64,000 nt of DNA from Streptomyces albofaciens JCM 4342. Lineage in GTDB: Bacteria; Actinomycetota; Actinomycetes; Streptomycetales; Streptomycetaceae. Positions 32,656-41,088 of the stretch are shown one piece after another. Location of the stretch: the NCBI RefSeq assembly GCF_008634025.1, contig NZ_PDCM01000002.1, positions 4,195,501-4,259,500 on the forward strand, given 5' to 3'. Positions within the stretch are counted from its first letter, which is position 1. Each line of letters starts with the position of its first letter. Under the pieces are notes generated by a model. That model had not been told where the DNA came from and made no database searches. It was given only the letters and a program-made list of their open reading frames with translations. The position numbers were made by a program, and so were the translations under genes.

Positions 32656-34308
32656 CTAGGACGACTTGGCCTTCTTCTCGCGCGGCCAGATCGTGTACGA
32701 CCACGACCAGATCGTGTCGATGACCCAGATGGTCAGCCAGATGCGGCTGATCCACACCAGCGGGCCGCGGTGCTCGTCGGGCACCTCGTCCGCGGTGAAC
32801 TGCCACACGATCCAGTTGGACTTCAGCGCCCACAGGATCACGTTCCCCACGAGGAACGCCGCCGTGTGGATGAGCCAGTCCCGCCGCTCCTTGCGGGCGT
32901 GCTCCTTCGGCGAGAGGGCACCGTCCTTCGACGGCGCCGCGGTGTCCTGCTTCTCCATGTCCATGGCAGTGCGGTCCTCTTCCTTGGTTTCCTGGTGCGG
33001 GTTATCGGTCGTGGCGGTGACGGCGGCCGGGGCGGCCGTCCCGCCGGTCCGGGACAAGGCGGCCGTCCTGGGCGGCTTCGGCAGCTTCAGTACGCGGATG
33101 GCGTACGGCACGACGACGGCCCCCACGACCGACCCGCCCGCCGCCACACAGCAGGCGGTGACCCAGCCCAGCTGCTCGTAGACCACGCCCATCAGCGCGG
33201 GCCCGACGACGACGCCGGACAGCCGCGCGCTCTCGTACAGGCCCATCCCCCGGCCGACGCGCTTGCCGGCGGCGGCCGCGACGGTGGCCTGTTCCACCGG
33301 GATCTGCGCGGCGAAGCAGGCGGCGGCCACCGCCCACAGGACCGCGACGGCGACCGGGGTGGCCACGAAGCCGAGCCCGGCCGCGAACAGGGCGCTCGCC
33401 AGGAACGCGACGACCATGGTCGGGGTGCGGCCGAGCCGGTCGGTGAGGTGGTGGGTGTGCTCGGGCAGCAGGATGAACACCACGAACCCGGGCGCGAAGA
33501 CCATGGCGATCTCGTTGGGCGTCAGTCCCAGATCGCCTTGCAGGCGCAGCAGCAGGAGCATCCACAGCCCGGCCTCGGCGGCGGCCGTCACGGCGGACAC
33601 CACCATCAGGGGGAGGAGCCGCAGGCGGGTCCTCCGGTCCCGTAGCGCGTCGTCGGTGCCGTCGGTGCCGTCGTTGTCTTCGCTTTCGTCGTCGGCCGCG
33701 GACGCGACCGCCGCTCGACCGCCCGCCTCCCGGCTGCCCGTTTCCCGGCTGCCCGTTCCCTTCAGCAGCGCGGCCGTGGCCCACACACAGGCCGCGCAGC
33801 CCAGCCAGAACAGCAGCGGATAGCCGCCGCGTTCCAGCAGGGAGAACGCCACCAGGTAGCCGATGAAGGCGCCTTGGCCCTCGGCCGACAGCAGCTTGCC
33901 GTACGCGCTGGTGTGGTTGGTGGCCCGCTGCCCGGTCCAGGCGCGCAGCCCGACCCAGAACAGCGCGCCGCCCGCGCCGCCCACCCCTGACGCGACGAAC
34001 GCCAGGGGCAGGGTGTCGGCGAGGGCGTACCCGGCGAAGGACAGGGCGTACAGGAACGCGCCCGCGGCCGCGACCCGGCGCTGGTCGAAGCGGTCCGACA
34101 GTTCCCCGGCCAGCGGCCGTACGATCAGGGAGAGCACCGCCTCGACGGCGACGAGCGCGCCGACCACCGAGGCGCCCGCCTTCAGCGTCGAGCCGGCCCA
34201 CAGCGGCAGCAGGAAGTCCAGCACCTCGGCGGGAGCGCTGGCGAACATGGCCGCCGACAGCACCCGGCGGCCGGCCGGGGTGCCCAGGGCGTCGGTGGGC
34301 GCGCTCAC
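32656..34308 (-). CDS. MFS transporter with an in-frame C-terminal 2TM-type domain
   Basis: A 550-residue protein. Residues 1-430 are an MFS permease of about 12 transmembrane segments with RPLAGELSDRFDQRRVAAAG (the cytoplasmic loop 2-3 signature) and a long acidic loop around residue 200. A linker rich in Thr/Glu follows, then about 100 residues (from MDMEKQDTAAPSKDG) with KERRDWLIHTAAFLVGN and VWISRIWLTIWVIDTIWSW, two membrane segments like the small 2TM family. There is no stop between the parts. Either this is a true fusion, or the last domain is also made separately from the internal ATG at 32964, which has GGAAGAGGA 11 bases upstream. It probably exports the cluster product. GTG start overlaps the acyltransferase stop. 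Confidence 0.8.
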   Translation of the reverse strand: MSAPTDALGTPAGRRVLSAAMFASAPAEVLDFLLPLWAGSTLKAGASVVGALVAVEAVLSLIVRPLAGELSDRFDQRRVAAAGAFLYALSFAGYALADTLPLAFVASGVGGAGGALFWVGLRAWTGQRATNHTSAYGKLLSAEGQGAFIGYLVAFSLLERGGYPLLFWLGCAACVWATAALLKGTGSRETGSREAGGRAAVASAADDESEDNDGTDGTDDALRDRRTRLRLLPLMVVSAVTAAAEAGLWMLLLLRLQGDLGLTPNEIAMVFAPGFVVFILLPEHTHHLTDRLGRTPTMVVAFLASALFAAGLGFVATPVAVAVLWAVAAACFAAQIPVEQATVAAAAGKRVGRGMGLYESARLSGVVVGPALMGVVYEQLGWVTACCVAAGGSVVGAVVVPYAIRVLKLPKPPRTAALSRTGGTAAPAAVTATTDNPHQETKEEDRTAMDMEKQDTAAPSKDGALSPKEHARKERRDWLIHTAAFLVGNVILWALKSNWIVWQFTADEVPDEHRGPLVWISRIWLTIWVIDTIWSWSYTIWPREKKAKSS

Positions 34309-35207
34309 GCTTCGAGCGCCATCTTCGGAGTGATCACCTTGGTGGGGAAGGAGTTGTTGGTGATCCGGGCGAACATGTTGCGCGGGCCCGGGATCCACAC
34401 CTCGTCCACCTCCGCCGTCCGCAGACCGCGCAGGATCGTCGCCCAGTGGACCGGTGTCGTCCAGCCGTCCAGCAGGTCCTGCTTGATCTCCTCGGCGTCG
34501 GTGAGCAGCCGGCCGTCCACGTCGGAGACGACCGGGATGTGCGCGGTGCGCCACTCGACGGTCCCGTACGCCTCGTCGTGCAGCCGGGTGCGCAGCCCGG
34601 CGACGGCGGAGCAGTGTTCGGCCCGGTTCATCGTGTAGAAGGGGAAGCCGCCTTCCTCGCGCACCCGTTGCTCGAAGCGTTCCAGGGTGCTCAGCGTCGC
34701 GGAGACGGCGTGCACCTCCTCGTCGAGTACCACCGACAGTTCGGCCCACTCACCGCGCTCGTGCACCTCGGCCACCAGCCGCTGCACCTTCTCGTGCGGC
34801 AGCCGGTAGAAGAAGTGGCAGCCCAGCGGCTCGGCGAGGGTGTCGAAGTAGTCCGTCTCGACGGCGACGCTGCGGCGGATCAGCCGCAGCGCGTCCGGGT
34901 AGCTGAGGGCGCCCGCCCACACCGCCGCCATGAACGCGCCGAAGCTCTGCCCGCCGCAGGCGGCCGGGCGGGCGCCGTGCTTCTCCTCGGCCCAGTCGGC
35001 GAGCGCCAGGGTCAGCGCCATGAACCCCGCCTCGAACACTTCCCATTCGTAGATCGACGCCTCGCGGTAGGCGTCCGCGAGGCGGTAGCCGAGGACCTCG
35101 TCGGCCTCGGCGAAGCGTCGTCTGGCGTGTTCGTTGGTGGTCACGAAGGGGCTGATGGCGTCGAACCGGGTGGGAATGAGCCCGGGGAAGAAGAGCGCGA
35201 CGGGCAT
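34305..35207 (-). CDS. FabD-like acyltransferase (ACP S-malonyltransferase family)
   Basis: A 300-residue acyltransferase starting MPVALFFPGLIPTRFD. The nucleophile elbow is CGGQSFGAFMA with S88 (G-x-S-x-G, where G-H-S-L-G is usual) and the catalytic His sits in NRAEHCSAVAGL. VHWATILRGL and GPRNMFARITNN near the end match FabD-type ends. It loads malonyl or another extender unit onto the ACP; changes around the nucleophile and the missing typical Arg motif leave the specificity open. AGGA lies 7 bases before the ATG at 35207; a GTG at 35273 overlapping the upstream gene is an alternative start. Confidence 0.8.
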   Translation of the reverse strand: MPVALFFPGLIPTRFDAISPFVTTNEHARRRFAEADEVLGYRLADAYREASIYEWEVFEAGFMALTLALADWAEEKHGARPAACGGQSFGAFMAAVWAGALSYPDALRLIRRSVAVETDYFDTLAEPLGCHFFYRLPHEKVQRLVAEVHERGEWAELSVVLDEEVHAVSATLSTLERFEQRVREEGGFPFYTMNRAEHCSAVAGLRTRLHDEAYGTVEWRTAHIPVVSDVDGRLLTDAEEIKQDLLDGWTTPVHWATILRGLRTAEVDEVWIPGPRNMFARITNNSFPTKVITPKMALEA

Positions 35208-35259
35208 GCGGCGTCCTGTTCTGCTGGTCTCGACGAGTCGGTCGGTCTCGGCGAGTCGG

Positions 35260-36978
35260 TCATTCGTCCTCACGCAACGGGAAGTCTCCGGCGGGTCCGG
35301 CCATCCCGGGCGGGCTGTCGGCGAGCCGGACCCCGACCTCCACCACCGCGGCGGTTCCCGACGCGCAGTGCTGCCACGCGGCGGAAAGGACGCGGTCGAG
35401 ATCGTCGGGGTTGTCAGCGCGCCAGTACTTCAGGCCGTACGCGGCCGCCAGGCCTTCGTTGCCGGTGGGCCGGTCGGCGGTGAACGCGAAGCGCGAGCCG
35501 CTGCCGGACACCCGGTCGAGGTTGGTCTGGAGCCAGCCGTACCCGCCGTTGTCGAGCACGACGTACAGCACCCCGGCGCCCGCGTCGGCGAGCGTGGGCA
35601 GTTCGCTGCGGAAGAGGTTGAAGGCGCCGTCGCCGGCCACCGAGACGACGGGGCGCCCCGGCTCGGCCAGGGCCACGCCCAGCGCGGCGGCCGCGCCGAA
35701 ACCCAGCGGGGTCTGCTCGCTCGGCACGACCGAGCCGCCGCGCGCGCCGCAGGTCCAGTGCGGGTGGAAGTACGACCACATGTCCTGGAGACCGTTCTCC
35801 TGCACCAGGACGCGGTCTTCGGGGACGGCCCGGCCGAGGGCCGCGAGGACACGGCTGACCGGGACGCCGCCGCTCTCCTTCGCCGTACGGTCGGCCTGGT
35901 GGGCCCGTTCGTCGGCGCGCGCGGCGAGTGCCCGGCGCGCCTCGCTTATCCGGGCGGTCCAGGCGGCGTCCGGGGTGTGCCCGGCCAGCAGACCGGTCCA
36001 GGCGTGCACGGTGCGCTGTACGTCGCCCAGGACGCCGGCGCCGGGCCGGGCGGTCACCAGGCCGTCCTCACCGGTGACGACCTGGATCACCGGCAGCCGG
36101 TCCGCGTCCGGCCAGCCGAAGGTGGCGGTCTCCTCCAGGCGGCTGCCGAGCGCGATCACCAGGTCCGCCTCCTGCCACAGCCGGTCGGCCGGCGCGACGG
36201 TGTAGAGGCCGGAGACGCCGCAGAACAGCGGGTGGTCCTCGGCGACCGTGCCGCGCCCGGAGGCGGTGGTGAACAGGCCCGCGCCGAGGAGTTCGGCGAA
36301 CGCCTCCAGCGAGCGGTCCACGTTGCGGTGCCGGGCGCCGCCGCCGACGAGCAGGAGCGGGCGCCGGGCGGCGGCGATGCGGGCGGCGGCGTCGGTCAGG
36401 ACGTCGGGGTCGGGGGTGAGGCGCTGGGCCGCGGCCGGGCGCCAGGGGGCGGTGCGGGTGACCGGCTCGCCCGCGAGGTCCTCGGGTATCTCGACGTAGA
36501 CCGGTCCCGGGGTGCCGTTGACGGCGATGGCCACGGCCTGGTCGAGGGCCGCGGGGAGCCGGTCGGCGCGGTCCACCCGTACCGCCCACTTGACCAGCGG
36601 GCGGACGGCGGCCAGTTGGTCCAGCTCCTGGAACGCGCCGGTGCCCAGCCGGTCCAGCGGGGTGCCCCCGGCGATCAGGACGACCGGCGCGGCGGCGGAC
36701 CGGGCCTCCAGCACGCCGGTGAGGGTGTTGGTCAGGGCCGGGCCCTTGCCCACCGCGCAGATGCCGGGGCGCCCGGCGGCCAGCGCGTAACCGGTCGCCA
36801 TGAACACGGCGTTGCGCTGGTCGCGGCAGATGACGAAGCGGGTGTCGGTCTCCTCCAGCGCGCCCAGCAGGTCCATGTCGTCGCCGGGCAGGCCGAAGAC
36901 GGCCGTGGTGCCCAGGTGCCGCAGGTGGTCGGCGACCGCGTGCCAGGCCGTCGGGTAGGTGTGTGCGCGTTCGTTCAC
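35260..36978 (-). CDS. Thiamine-diphosphate-dependent enzyme, 2-oxo acid decarboxylase/acetolactate synthase-like
   Basis: A 572-residue three-domain ThDP enzyme. N-terminal PYR domain: TAVFGLPGDDMDLLGALE and ICRDQRNAVFMATGYALAAG; the catalytic Glu expected in H-E-x2-A appears as Asp (R-D-Q). Middle domain: RRPLLLVGGGARHRNVD. C-terminal PP domain: VVSVAGDGAFNLFRSELPTL and VVLDNGGYGW, the GDG-x(25-30)-N ThDP/Mg site. The family includes acetolactate synthases and AruI, which decarboxylates 2-ketoarginine. An aldehyde dehydrogenase gene overlaps its start (GTGA), matching a decarboxylase-dehydrogenase pair, so 2-oxo acid to aldehyde to acid is proposed. Confidence 0.8.
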   Translation of the reverse strand: MNERAHTYPTAWHAVADHLRHLGTTAVFGLPGDDMDLLGALEETDTRFVICRDQRNAVFMATGYALAAGRPGICAVGKGPALTNTLTGVLEARSAAAPVVLIAGGTPLDRLGTGAFQELDQLAAVRPLVKWAVRVDRADRLPAALDQAVAIAVNGTPGPVYVEIPEDLAGEPVTRTAPWRPAAAQRLTPDPDVLTDAAARIAAARRPLLLVGGGARHRNVDRSLEAFAELLGAGLFTTASGRGTVAEDHPLFCGVSGLYTVAPADRLWQEADLVIALGSRLEETATFGWPDADRLPVIQVVTGEDGLVTARPGAGVLGDVQRTVHAWTGLLAGHTPDAAWTARISEARRALAARADERAHQADRTAKESGGVPVSRVLAALGRAVPEDRVLVQENGLQDMWSYFHPHWTCGARGGSVVPSEQTPLGFGAAAALGVALAEPGRPVVSVAGDGAFNLFRSELPTLADAGAGVLYVVLDNGGYGWLQTNLDRVSGSGSRFAFTADRPTGNEGLAAAYGLKYWRADNPDDLDRVLSAAWQHCASGTAAVVEVGVRLADSPPGMAGPAGDFPLREDE

Positions 36979-38216
36979 CGGGGGGCCTTCGGGTAGTGCT
37001 CGGCGACGGCCTTGGAGATCAGGACGGGCTCCGCCCACAGCTCCTCGCCGTCGGTGATGTAGTTGGCCATCCGGCCGAAGCCGCCGAAGGGCGCGTTGCC
37101 GTCGTCGATGGACAGCAGGGTGGTGTCGAGGGTGACGGTGGTACGGCGGCGCAGCGCGGCGACCAGGTCCGGCGCTTCGCCGTACACGCTGGAGCCCAGG
37201 GCCCGTTCGGTGAACTGGCCGGTGGTCAGTGTGGCGGCGAGGGCCTGCTCGTCGCGGTAGCCGACGACGTTGAAGACCGGCGCGAAGAACTCCGGGACCT
37301 GGGTGCGCGGGGTCACCTCGTCGCCGACGACGACGGTGGGCTCCATCCGCCGGGTGCGGAAGTCGACATGGCCGCCGTAGGCGATCCGCTCGCGGTTGCG
37401 GGCCAGGAACTGGACCGCCTCCTCCAGCGCGCCGTCGTAGAAGACCGGCCCGAAGTCGGCGTCGGGGTCGGTGTACGGGCCGTAGCGCAGGCCCTTGAGT
37501 TCGCGGACGAGACCGTCGAGGAAGGCGTCGCGCAGGTCCTCGTGCACGCAGAACAGGTCCGGGCCCAGGCAGTCCTGGCCGGCGTTGTGGACGCGGATCT
37601 CCACGGCGTCGCGCACGGCGCGCTCCACGTCGGCGCCGGGGGCGACGACGAACGGGTTGACGCCGGAGCCGAGGAACAGGAAGAGCTGCCCCGGCCCGAG
37701 CTGGGCGCGGATCTGCTCGGCGTTGTGGTACGCCCCCGTGAACACCACCACGTCGGACGGCAGGACGTGGTCGCGGACGAACTCCCGCTGGCTGGCGACG
37801 GTCAGCTCGATGGGCAGCCGGTGGTGCTCGGCCAGCAGCCGGTGCAGGCGCGCCATCTGGTCCTTGACCTGGCTGGAGGGCCGGAAGACCAGGTGGTCGG
37901 CGTAGAGCGCGGGGACGAGCAGGTACAGCGCGTACGAGTAGAGGATCACGTTGGAGGGCATGAAGACGGCCAGCCGCGGGACCCGGCCCGGCCGGTAGGC
38001 GTCCACCTCGGCGAGCGCGCCGTCGAGCGTGGCGATGGTCGCCTCGATCTCGTATCCGGCGGCGCGGTGGGTGGATATCTCACACAGCAGGTCGTGCACG
38101 TCGCCGGGGTTGTCGGCCAGCAGGTCCCGCACCGCGCGCAGCGCCGCGAGACGCCGGGCGTCCGGGGTGCCCTCGGGCACGGTGGCCGTGGCGGGCAGGA
38201 CGGGAGCGGAGGTCAT
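36975..38216 (-). CDS. Aldehyde dehydrogenase family protein
   Basis: A 413-residue member of the aldehyde dehydrogenase superfamily, somewhat shorter than the usual 480. Catalytic C216 lies in HNAGQDCLGPD, preceded by FLGSGVNPFVVAPGADVE; VPEFFAPVFNVVGYRDE holds the E-x-F-x-P motif. The early cofactor part (RVPRLAVFMPSNVILYS) is reminiscent of CoA-acylating or acyl-reducing members, so oxidation of an aldehyde to acid or to acyl-CoA are both possible. It is coupled to the ThDP enzyme downstream and its ATG overlaps the stop of a 24-residue leader frame. Confidence 0.8.
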   Translation of the reverse strand: MTSAPVLPATATVPEGTPDARRLAALRAVRDLLADNPGDVHDLLCEISTHRAAGYEIEATIATLDGALAEVDAYRPGRVPRLAVFMPSNVILYSYALYLLVPALYADHLVFRPSSQVKDQMARLHRLLAEHHRLPIELTVASQREFVRDHVLPSDVVVFTGAYHNAEQIRAQLGPGQLFLFLGSGVNPFVVAPGADVERAVRDAVEIRVHNAGQDCLGPDLFCVHEDLRDAFLDGLVRELKGLRYGPYTDPDADFGPVFYDGALEEAVQFLARNRERIAYGGHVDFRTRRMEPTVVVGDEVTPRTQVPEFFAPVFNVVGYRDEQALAATLTTGQFTERALGSSVYGEAPDLVAALRRRTTVTLDTTLLSIDDGNAPFGGFGRMANYITDGEELWAEPVLISKAVAEHYPKAPR

Positions 38217-38287
38217 GCGCGGACCTCGTTTCGCTCGCCGGACCCACGCTGCCTCGGCTCGCGCCGCATGGTGCTGCGCTCACTCAT
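38213..38287 (-). CDS. 24-residue leader-type ORF coupled to the aldehyde dehydrogenase gene
   Basis: From the ATG at 38287 a peptide MSERSTMRREPRQRGSGERN with four more residues (EVRA) is read, ending in a TGA that overlaps the aldehyde dehydrogenase ATG (ATGA). AGGAGGGACAC directly precedes it, a textbook ribosome binding site, while the dehydrogenase has none of its own. It is very basic and has no recognisable family. Its role is probably translational coupling, though a small regulatory peptide is possible. Confidence 0.55.
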   Translation of the reverse strand: MSERSTMRREPRQRGSGERNEVRA

Positions 38288-38334
38288 GTGTCCCTCCTCG
38301 GGGCGTCGACCATAGAGGGCCAGCGTCAGCCAGC

Positions 38335-38350
38335 TGTCATTGTTTGTCAA
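38335..38350 (-). promoter_or_regulatory. Putative cluster operator upstream of the leader ORF/aldehyde dehydrogenase operon
   Basis: Minus strand TTGACAAACAATGACA (38350 to 38335) fits the TTGACA-N3-5-ATGAC(T/A) element seen at other cluster promoters. It lies 48 bases upstream of the leader ORF and overlaps the stop codon of the second MFS gene; CATGACTG occurs just beyond it on the same strand. Confidence 0.5.
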
Positions 38351-39623
38351 GTTCAGTCATGGCCGGTGATGGAGGGGCGTGGGCGCGGTCACCGGCGGCG
38401 TCCCGGTCGATCTCGCGCAGCGCCGGGGCGGCCCAGCAGCAGACCACCACCAGCAGGTACACCCCGGCGATCAGACCGATCGCCGGGCGCAGACCGAGGG
38501 CGCCGACGGCGGCGACGGTCAGCGAGGCGCCGAGCGGCACCGCCGCGAGGCCGACCGTGTCGACCGCAGCCGTCACCCGCCCGTACTGCTCGCGCGGCAC
38601 ACTGCGCTGGAGCACCCCCGTACGCAGCGGGCCCACCGGCGCCGCCACCGCGCCGAGCACGGCGAGCAGCGCCGCGCCGACCGGCAGCGGGGGCAGCGAG
38701 ACCAACGCCAAGATCAGGAGGCCCGCGGCGAGGCCGGTGCCGATGTAGAGGAACCGCCCGCCGACCCGGTGGCCGAAGACGGCGTAGCCGACCGTGCCCG
38801 CCACCGCGCCCAGGCCGAAGGAGGTGAGCAGGACGCCCAGGCTCGCCGCGCTGCCCAGGTGCTGGTACGCGTACGTCACCAGGACCACCCCCGCCAGACC
38901 GCTGTCCAGGGCGTTGAAGGCGGTGCCGGAGACGGCGACGGCCCGCAGCAGGCGGTGGCGGCGCAGTGTGCGCAGCCCGGAGCGCAGGTCGGCGAGGTAG
39001 GCGCCGGCCGGGCGCCGCTCGGTCGCCCGCCGGCCGGCCCGGATGCAGACGAGGATCAAGAGCGCCGCGAGGCCGCAGGCGACGGCGTCCAGGAGCAGCA
39101 CACTCTGGGTGCCGAGCAACGCGACCCCCGCGCCGCCCAGCGGGGGCCCGCACAGCTGGGCGACCTGGTGGATGCCGGTGAGCAGCGCGTTGCCGCGCTC
39201 CAGCGGCATGCCCGCGGCCTCGCTCAGCTCCGGCACCAGGCCGGTGACGGCCGCGCCGCCGGGGACGTCGAGGGCGTTGGCGGCCACCACCAGGAGGGCG
39301 AGGGTGGGGAAGTCGAGTGCGTCCAGGGCGTACAGCAGCGGAATGCAGGCCGCGCCGAGGCCGCCGACCAGGTAGGCGACCACCGCCATCGTCCGGAAGC
39401 CCCAGCGGTCGACCAGGGGACCCGCCGCGAAACCGACCACCCCGGAGGTGACGGCCCCGATCGCGACCACGATCCCGGTCTGGGCCACGCTGCCGGTCGT
39501 CCTCATCACGAACCAGGGGACGGCGACGACCATCATGGCCTCGCCGAGCGAGCTGACCGCCACGGCGCCCAGCAGGGCATGGATTCCCCACCGGCGGCGT
39601 CGTGGAAATCCCAGGCTTGTCAT
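38337..39623 (-). CDS. MFS transporter (enterobactin/macrolide efflux-like)
   Basis: A 428-residue permease with about 12 transmembrane segments. It begins MTSLGFPRRRRWGIHALLGA, followed by SLGEAMMVVAVPWFVMRTTGSVAQ and AAGPLVDRWGFRTMAVVAYL (loop 2-3 signature), as in the MFS_3/EntS-like exporters. Divergent from the XRE-TPR regulator gene; likely a second exporter or self-resistance pump for the cluster product. TAGTGT ends 8 bases before the ATG at 39623 and no good ribosome binding site is present, so the mRNA may be leaderless; an ATG at 39641 is an alternative start. Confidence 0.85.
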   Translation of the reverse strand: MTSLGFPRRRRWGIHALLGAVAVSSLGEAMMVVAVPWFVMRTTGSVAQTGIVVAIGAVTSGVVGFAAGPLVDRWGFRTMAVVAYLVGGLGAACIPLLYALDALDFPTLALLVVAANALDVPGGAAVTGLVPELSEAAGMPLERGNALLTGIHQVAQLCGPPLGGAGVALLGTQSVLLLDAVACGLAALLILVCIRAGRRATERRPAGAYLADLRSGLRTLRRHRLLRAVAVSGTAFNALDSGLAGVVLVTYAYQHLGSAASLGVLLTSFGLGAVAGTVGYAVFGHRVGGRFLYIGTGLAAGLLILALVSLPPLPVGAALLAVLGAVAAPVGPLRTGVLQRSVPREQYGRVTAAVDTVGLAAVPLGASLTVAAVGALGLRPAIGLIAGVYLLVVVCCWAAPALREIDRDAAGDRAHAPPSPAMTELDKQ

Positions 39624-39628
39624 ATGAA

Positions 39629-39646
39629 TTGACACTAGCATGACTG
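39629..39646. promoter_or_regulatory. Putative cluster operator overlapping the MFS promoter
   Basis: TTGACACTAGCATGACTG matches the shared element. It contains the reverse complement of the TAGTGT -10 hexamer proposed for the MFS gene, so a bound protein would block that promoter. The divergent XRE-TPR gene begins about 160 bases away. Confidence 0.5.
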
Positions 39647-39808
39647 GGTATTGACCAGATGGGTTCTTCAAGAGCCCGTAAAGAGCCGGATACGAGCCGA
39701 TGACAACGGCCCCCGCCTGGCGTCCGGACGAGTAGAGTCGCGGGTCACAGCCCGTAAGCTTGTCCATGCATCCCTTACTCAACAGCGAGCTGAACGCCGA
39801 GGAACAGC

Positions 39809-41080
39809 TTGACGATCGAACAGCCAGCGTTCGGAGAACGCGTCCGGGAGATCCGTCGCGCCCAGGGCCTGTCCCAGGGGGACCTCGCCGGCGACGGCGT
39901 CTCCCCCAGCTACGTCTCGTTGGTGGAGAGCGGCCGCCGCAGCCCCAGCACCAAAGCGGCCAAGGCCATCGCCGAGCGCCTCGGCATGTCCCTCGAAGAG
40001 CTGTCCGCGCCCCGGCCCGCGGACCGCGAGCGCACCCACCGCCTGGAGCTCGTCGGGCAGCTCGTCGCCGCGCGCGCGAGCCAGGCCGCCGGTGACTGGC
40101 CCGCCGCCCGGCGGCAGCTGGAGGCCGTCGCCGAGCGGGCCGCCGACAACGACCTCGACGAGGTGCGCTGGGAGGCCCGCTGGGAGCTGGCCACCGTCCT
40201 CGACCACCTCGGCGCCGCCGCCGACCGCGAGCGCGTCCTGCGCACCCTGCTCGACGACCCGCTCACCGCCGCCGCGCCGCTGCTGCGCTCCCAGGTCGCC
40301 GCCGAACTCTCCCAGCTGCACCGGCGGCAGGGCCGCCTGGCCGAGGCGGTGCGCCGCGCCGAGGACGCCCAGAGCGCCGCGGCGGACGTCGAGGCCGCCC
40401 GCCCCGCCCGGGTGCAGGCACAGGTGGCGCTGCTCTCGGCGTACGTGGAAAGCGGCGAGTGGCACCGCGCGCAGGGGCTCGCCGACACCCTGCTGGACGA
40501 GGCACCGCCCGCCGGTGCCCCGCGCCTTCGCGCGACCGCCCTGTGGGCCGCCGCGGGCGCGCGCTACCTGGACGGCCGGGCGGACGCCGCCCACGAGCTG
40601 CTGACCGAGGCCGACGAACTGCTCACGGCCACCGACGACGTACGGCAGCGCACCCGGCTGGCCCGCGCCCGTACGCTGCTGGCCCTCGCCTGCGACACCC
40701 CCGGCGCCGACGCCCTGCTGGAGCGCGTCCGCCAGGCCGCGGCGCTGCTCGCCACACCGGAGACGCTGAGCTGGCTCGCGGCGCTGGAGGCCTTGGACGC
40801 GCTGCGCACCTCCGACCGGGAGCGCGCCCGGGAGCGGGCCGGGACCATTCCCGTGGACTCCCCGGCGCTGCCCGCCCTGGACCAGGCCCGCTGCGTCCTC
40901 GTCCGGGCCCGCGCCCAGCGTGCCGCCGGGCGCGAGGAGGCCGCCGAGGCGGACTTCCGCACCGCGGCCTCCGGCTACGAGGCCGCCGGTGCGTACCGGC
41001 TGGCGATGGCGACCTGGCGCGAGCTGAGCGACCCCGGCCACCTCACCGGACCCGACCCGCACCTGGTCCTGATGCCGTAG
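39809..41080 (+). CDS. XRE-family regulator with TPR-like C-terminal domain
   Basis: A 423-residue protein. Residues 7-68 form a helix-turn-helix (FGERVREIRRAQGLSQGDLA, then VSPSYVSLVESGRRSPSTKA). The remainder is Ala-rich paired helices, typical of TPR sensor domains in RRNPP-like or Streptomyces pathway regulators that respond to a small molecule or peptide. TTG start with GAGGAACAGC upstream. It is divergent from the MFS exporter and is the prime candidate to bind the shared cluster operator. Confidence 0.85.
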   Translation: MTIEQPAFGERVREIRRAQGLSQGDLAGDGVSPSYVSLVESGRRSPSTKAAKAIAERLGMSLEELSAPRPADRERTHRLELVGQLVAARASQAAGDWPAARRQLEAVAERAADNDLDEVRWEARWELATVLDHLGAAADRERVLRTLLDDPLTAAAPLLRSQVAAELSQLHRRQGRLAEAVRRAEDAQSAAADVEAARPARVQAQVALLSAYVESGEWHRAQGLADTLLDEAPPAGAPRLRATALWAAAGARYLDGRADAAHELLTEADELLTATDDVRQRTRLARARTLLALACDTPGADALLERVRQAAALLATPETLSWLAALEALDALRTSDRERARERAGTIPVDSPALPALDQARCVLVRARAQRAAGREEAAEADFRTAASGYEAAGAYRLAMATWRELSDPGHLTGPDPHLVLMP

Positions 41081-41088
41081 GGGCGCGT

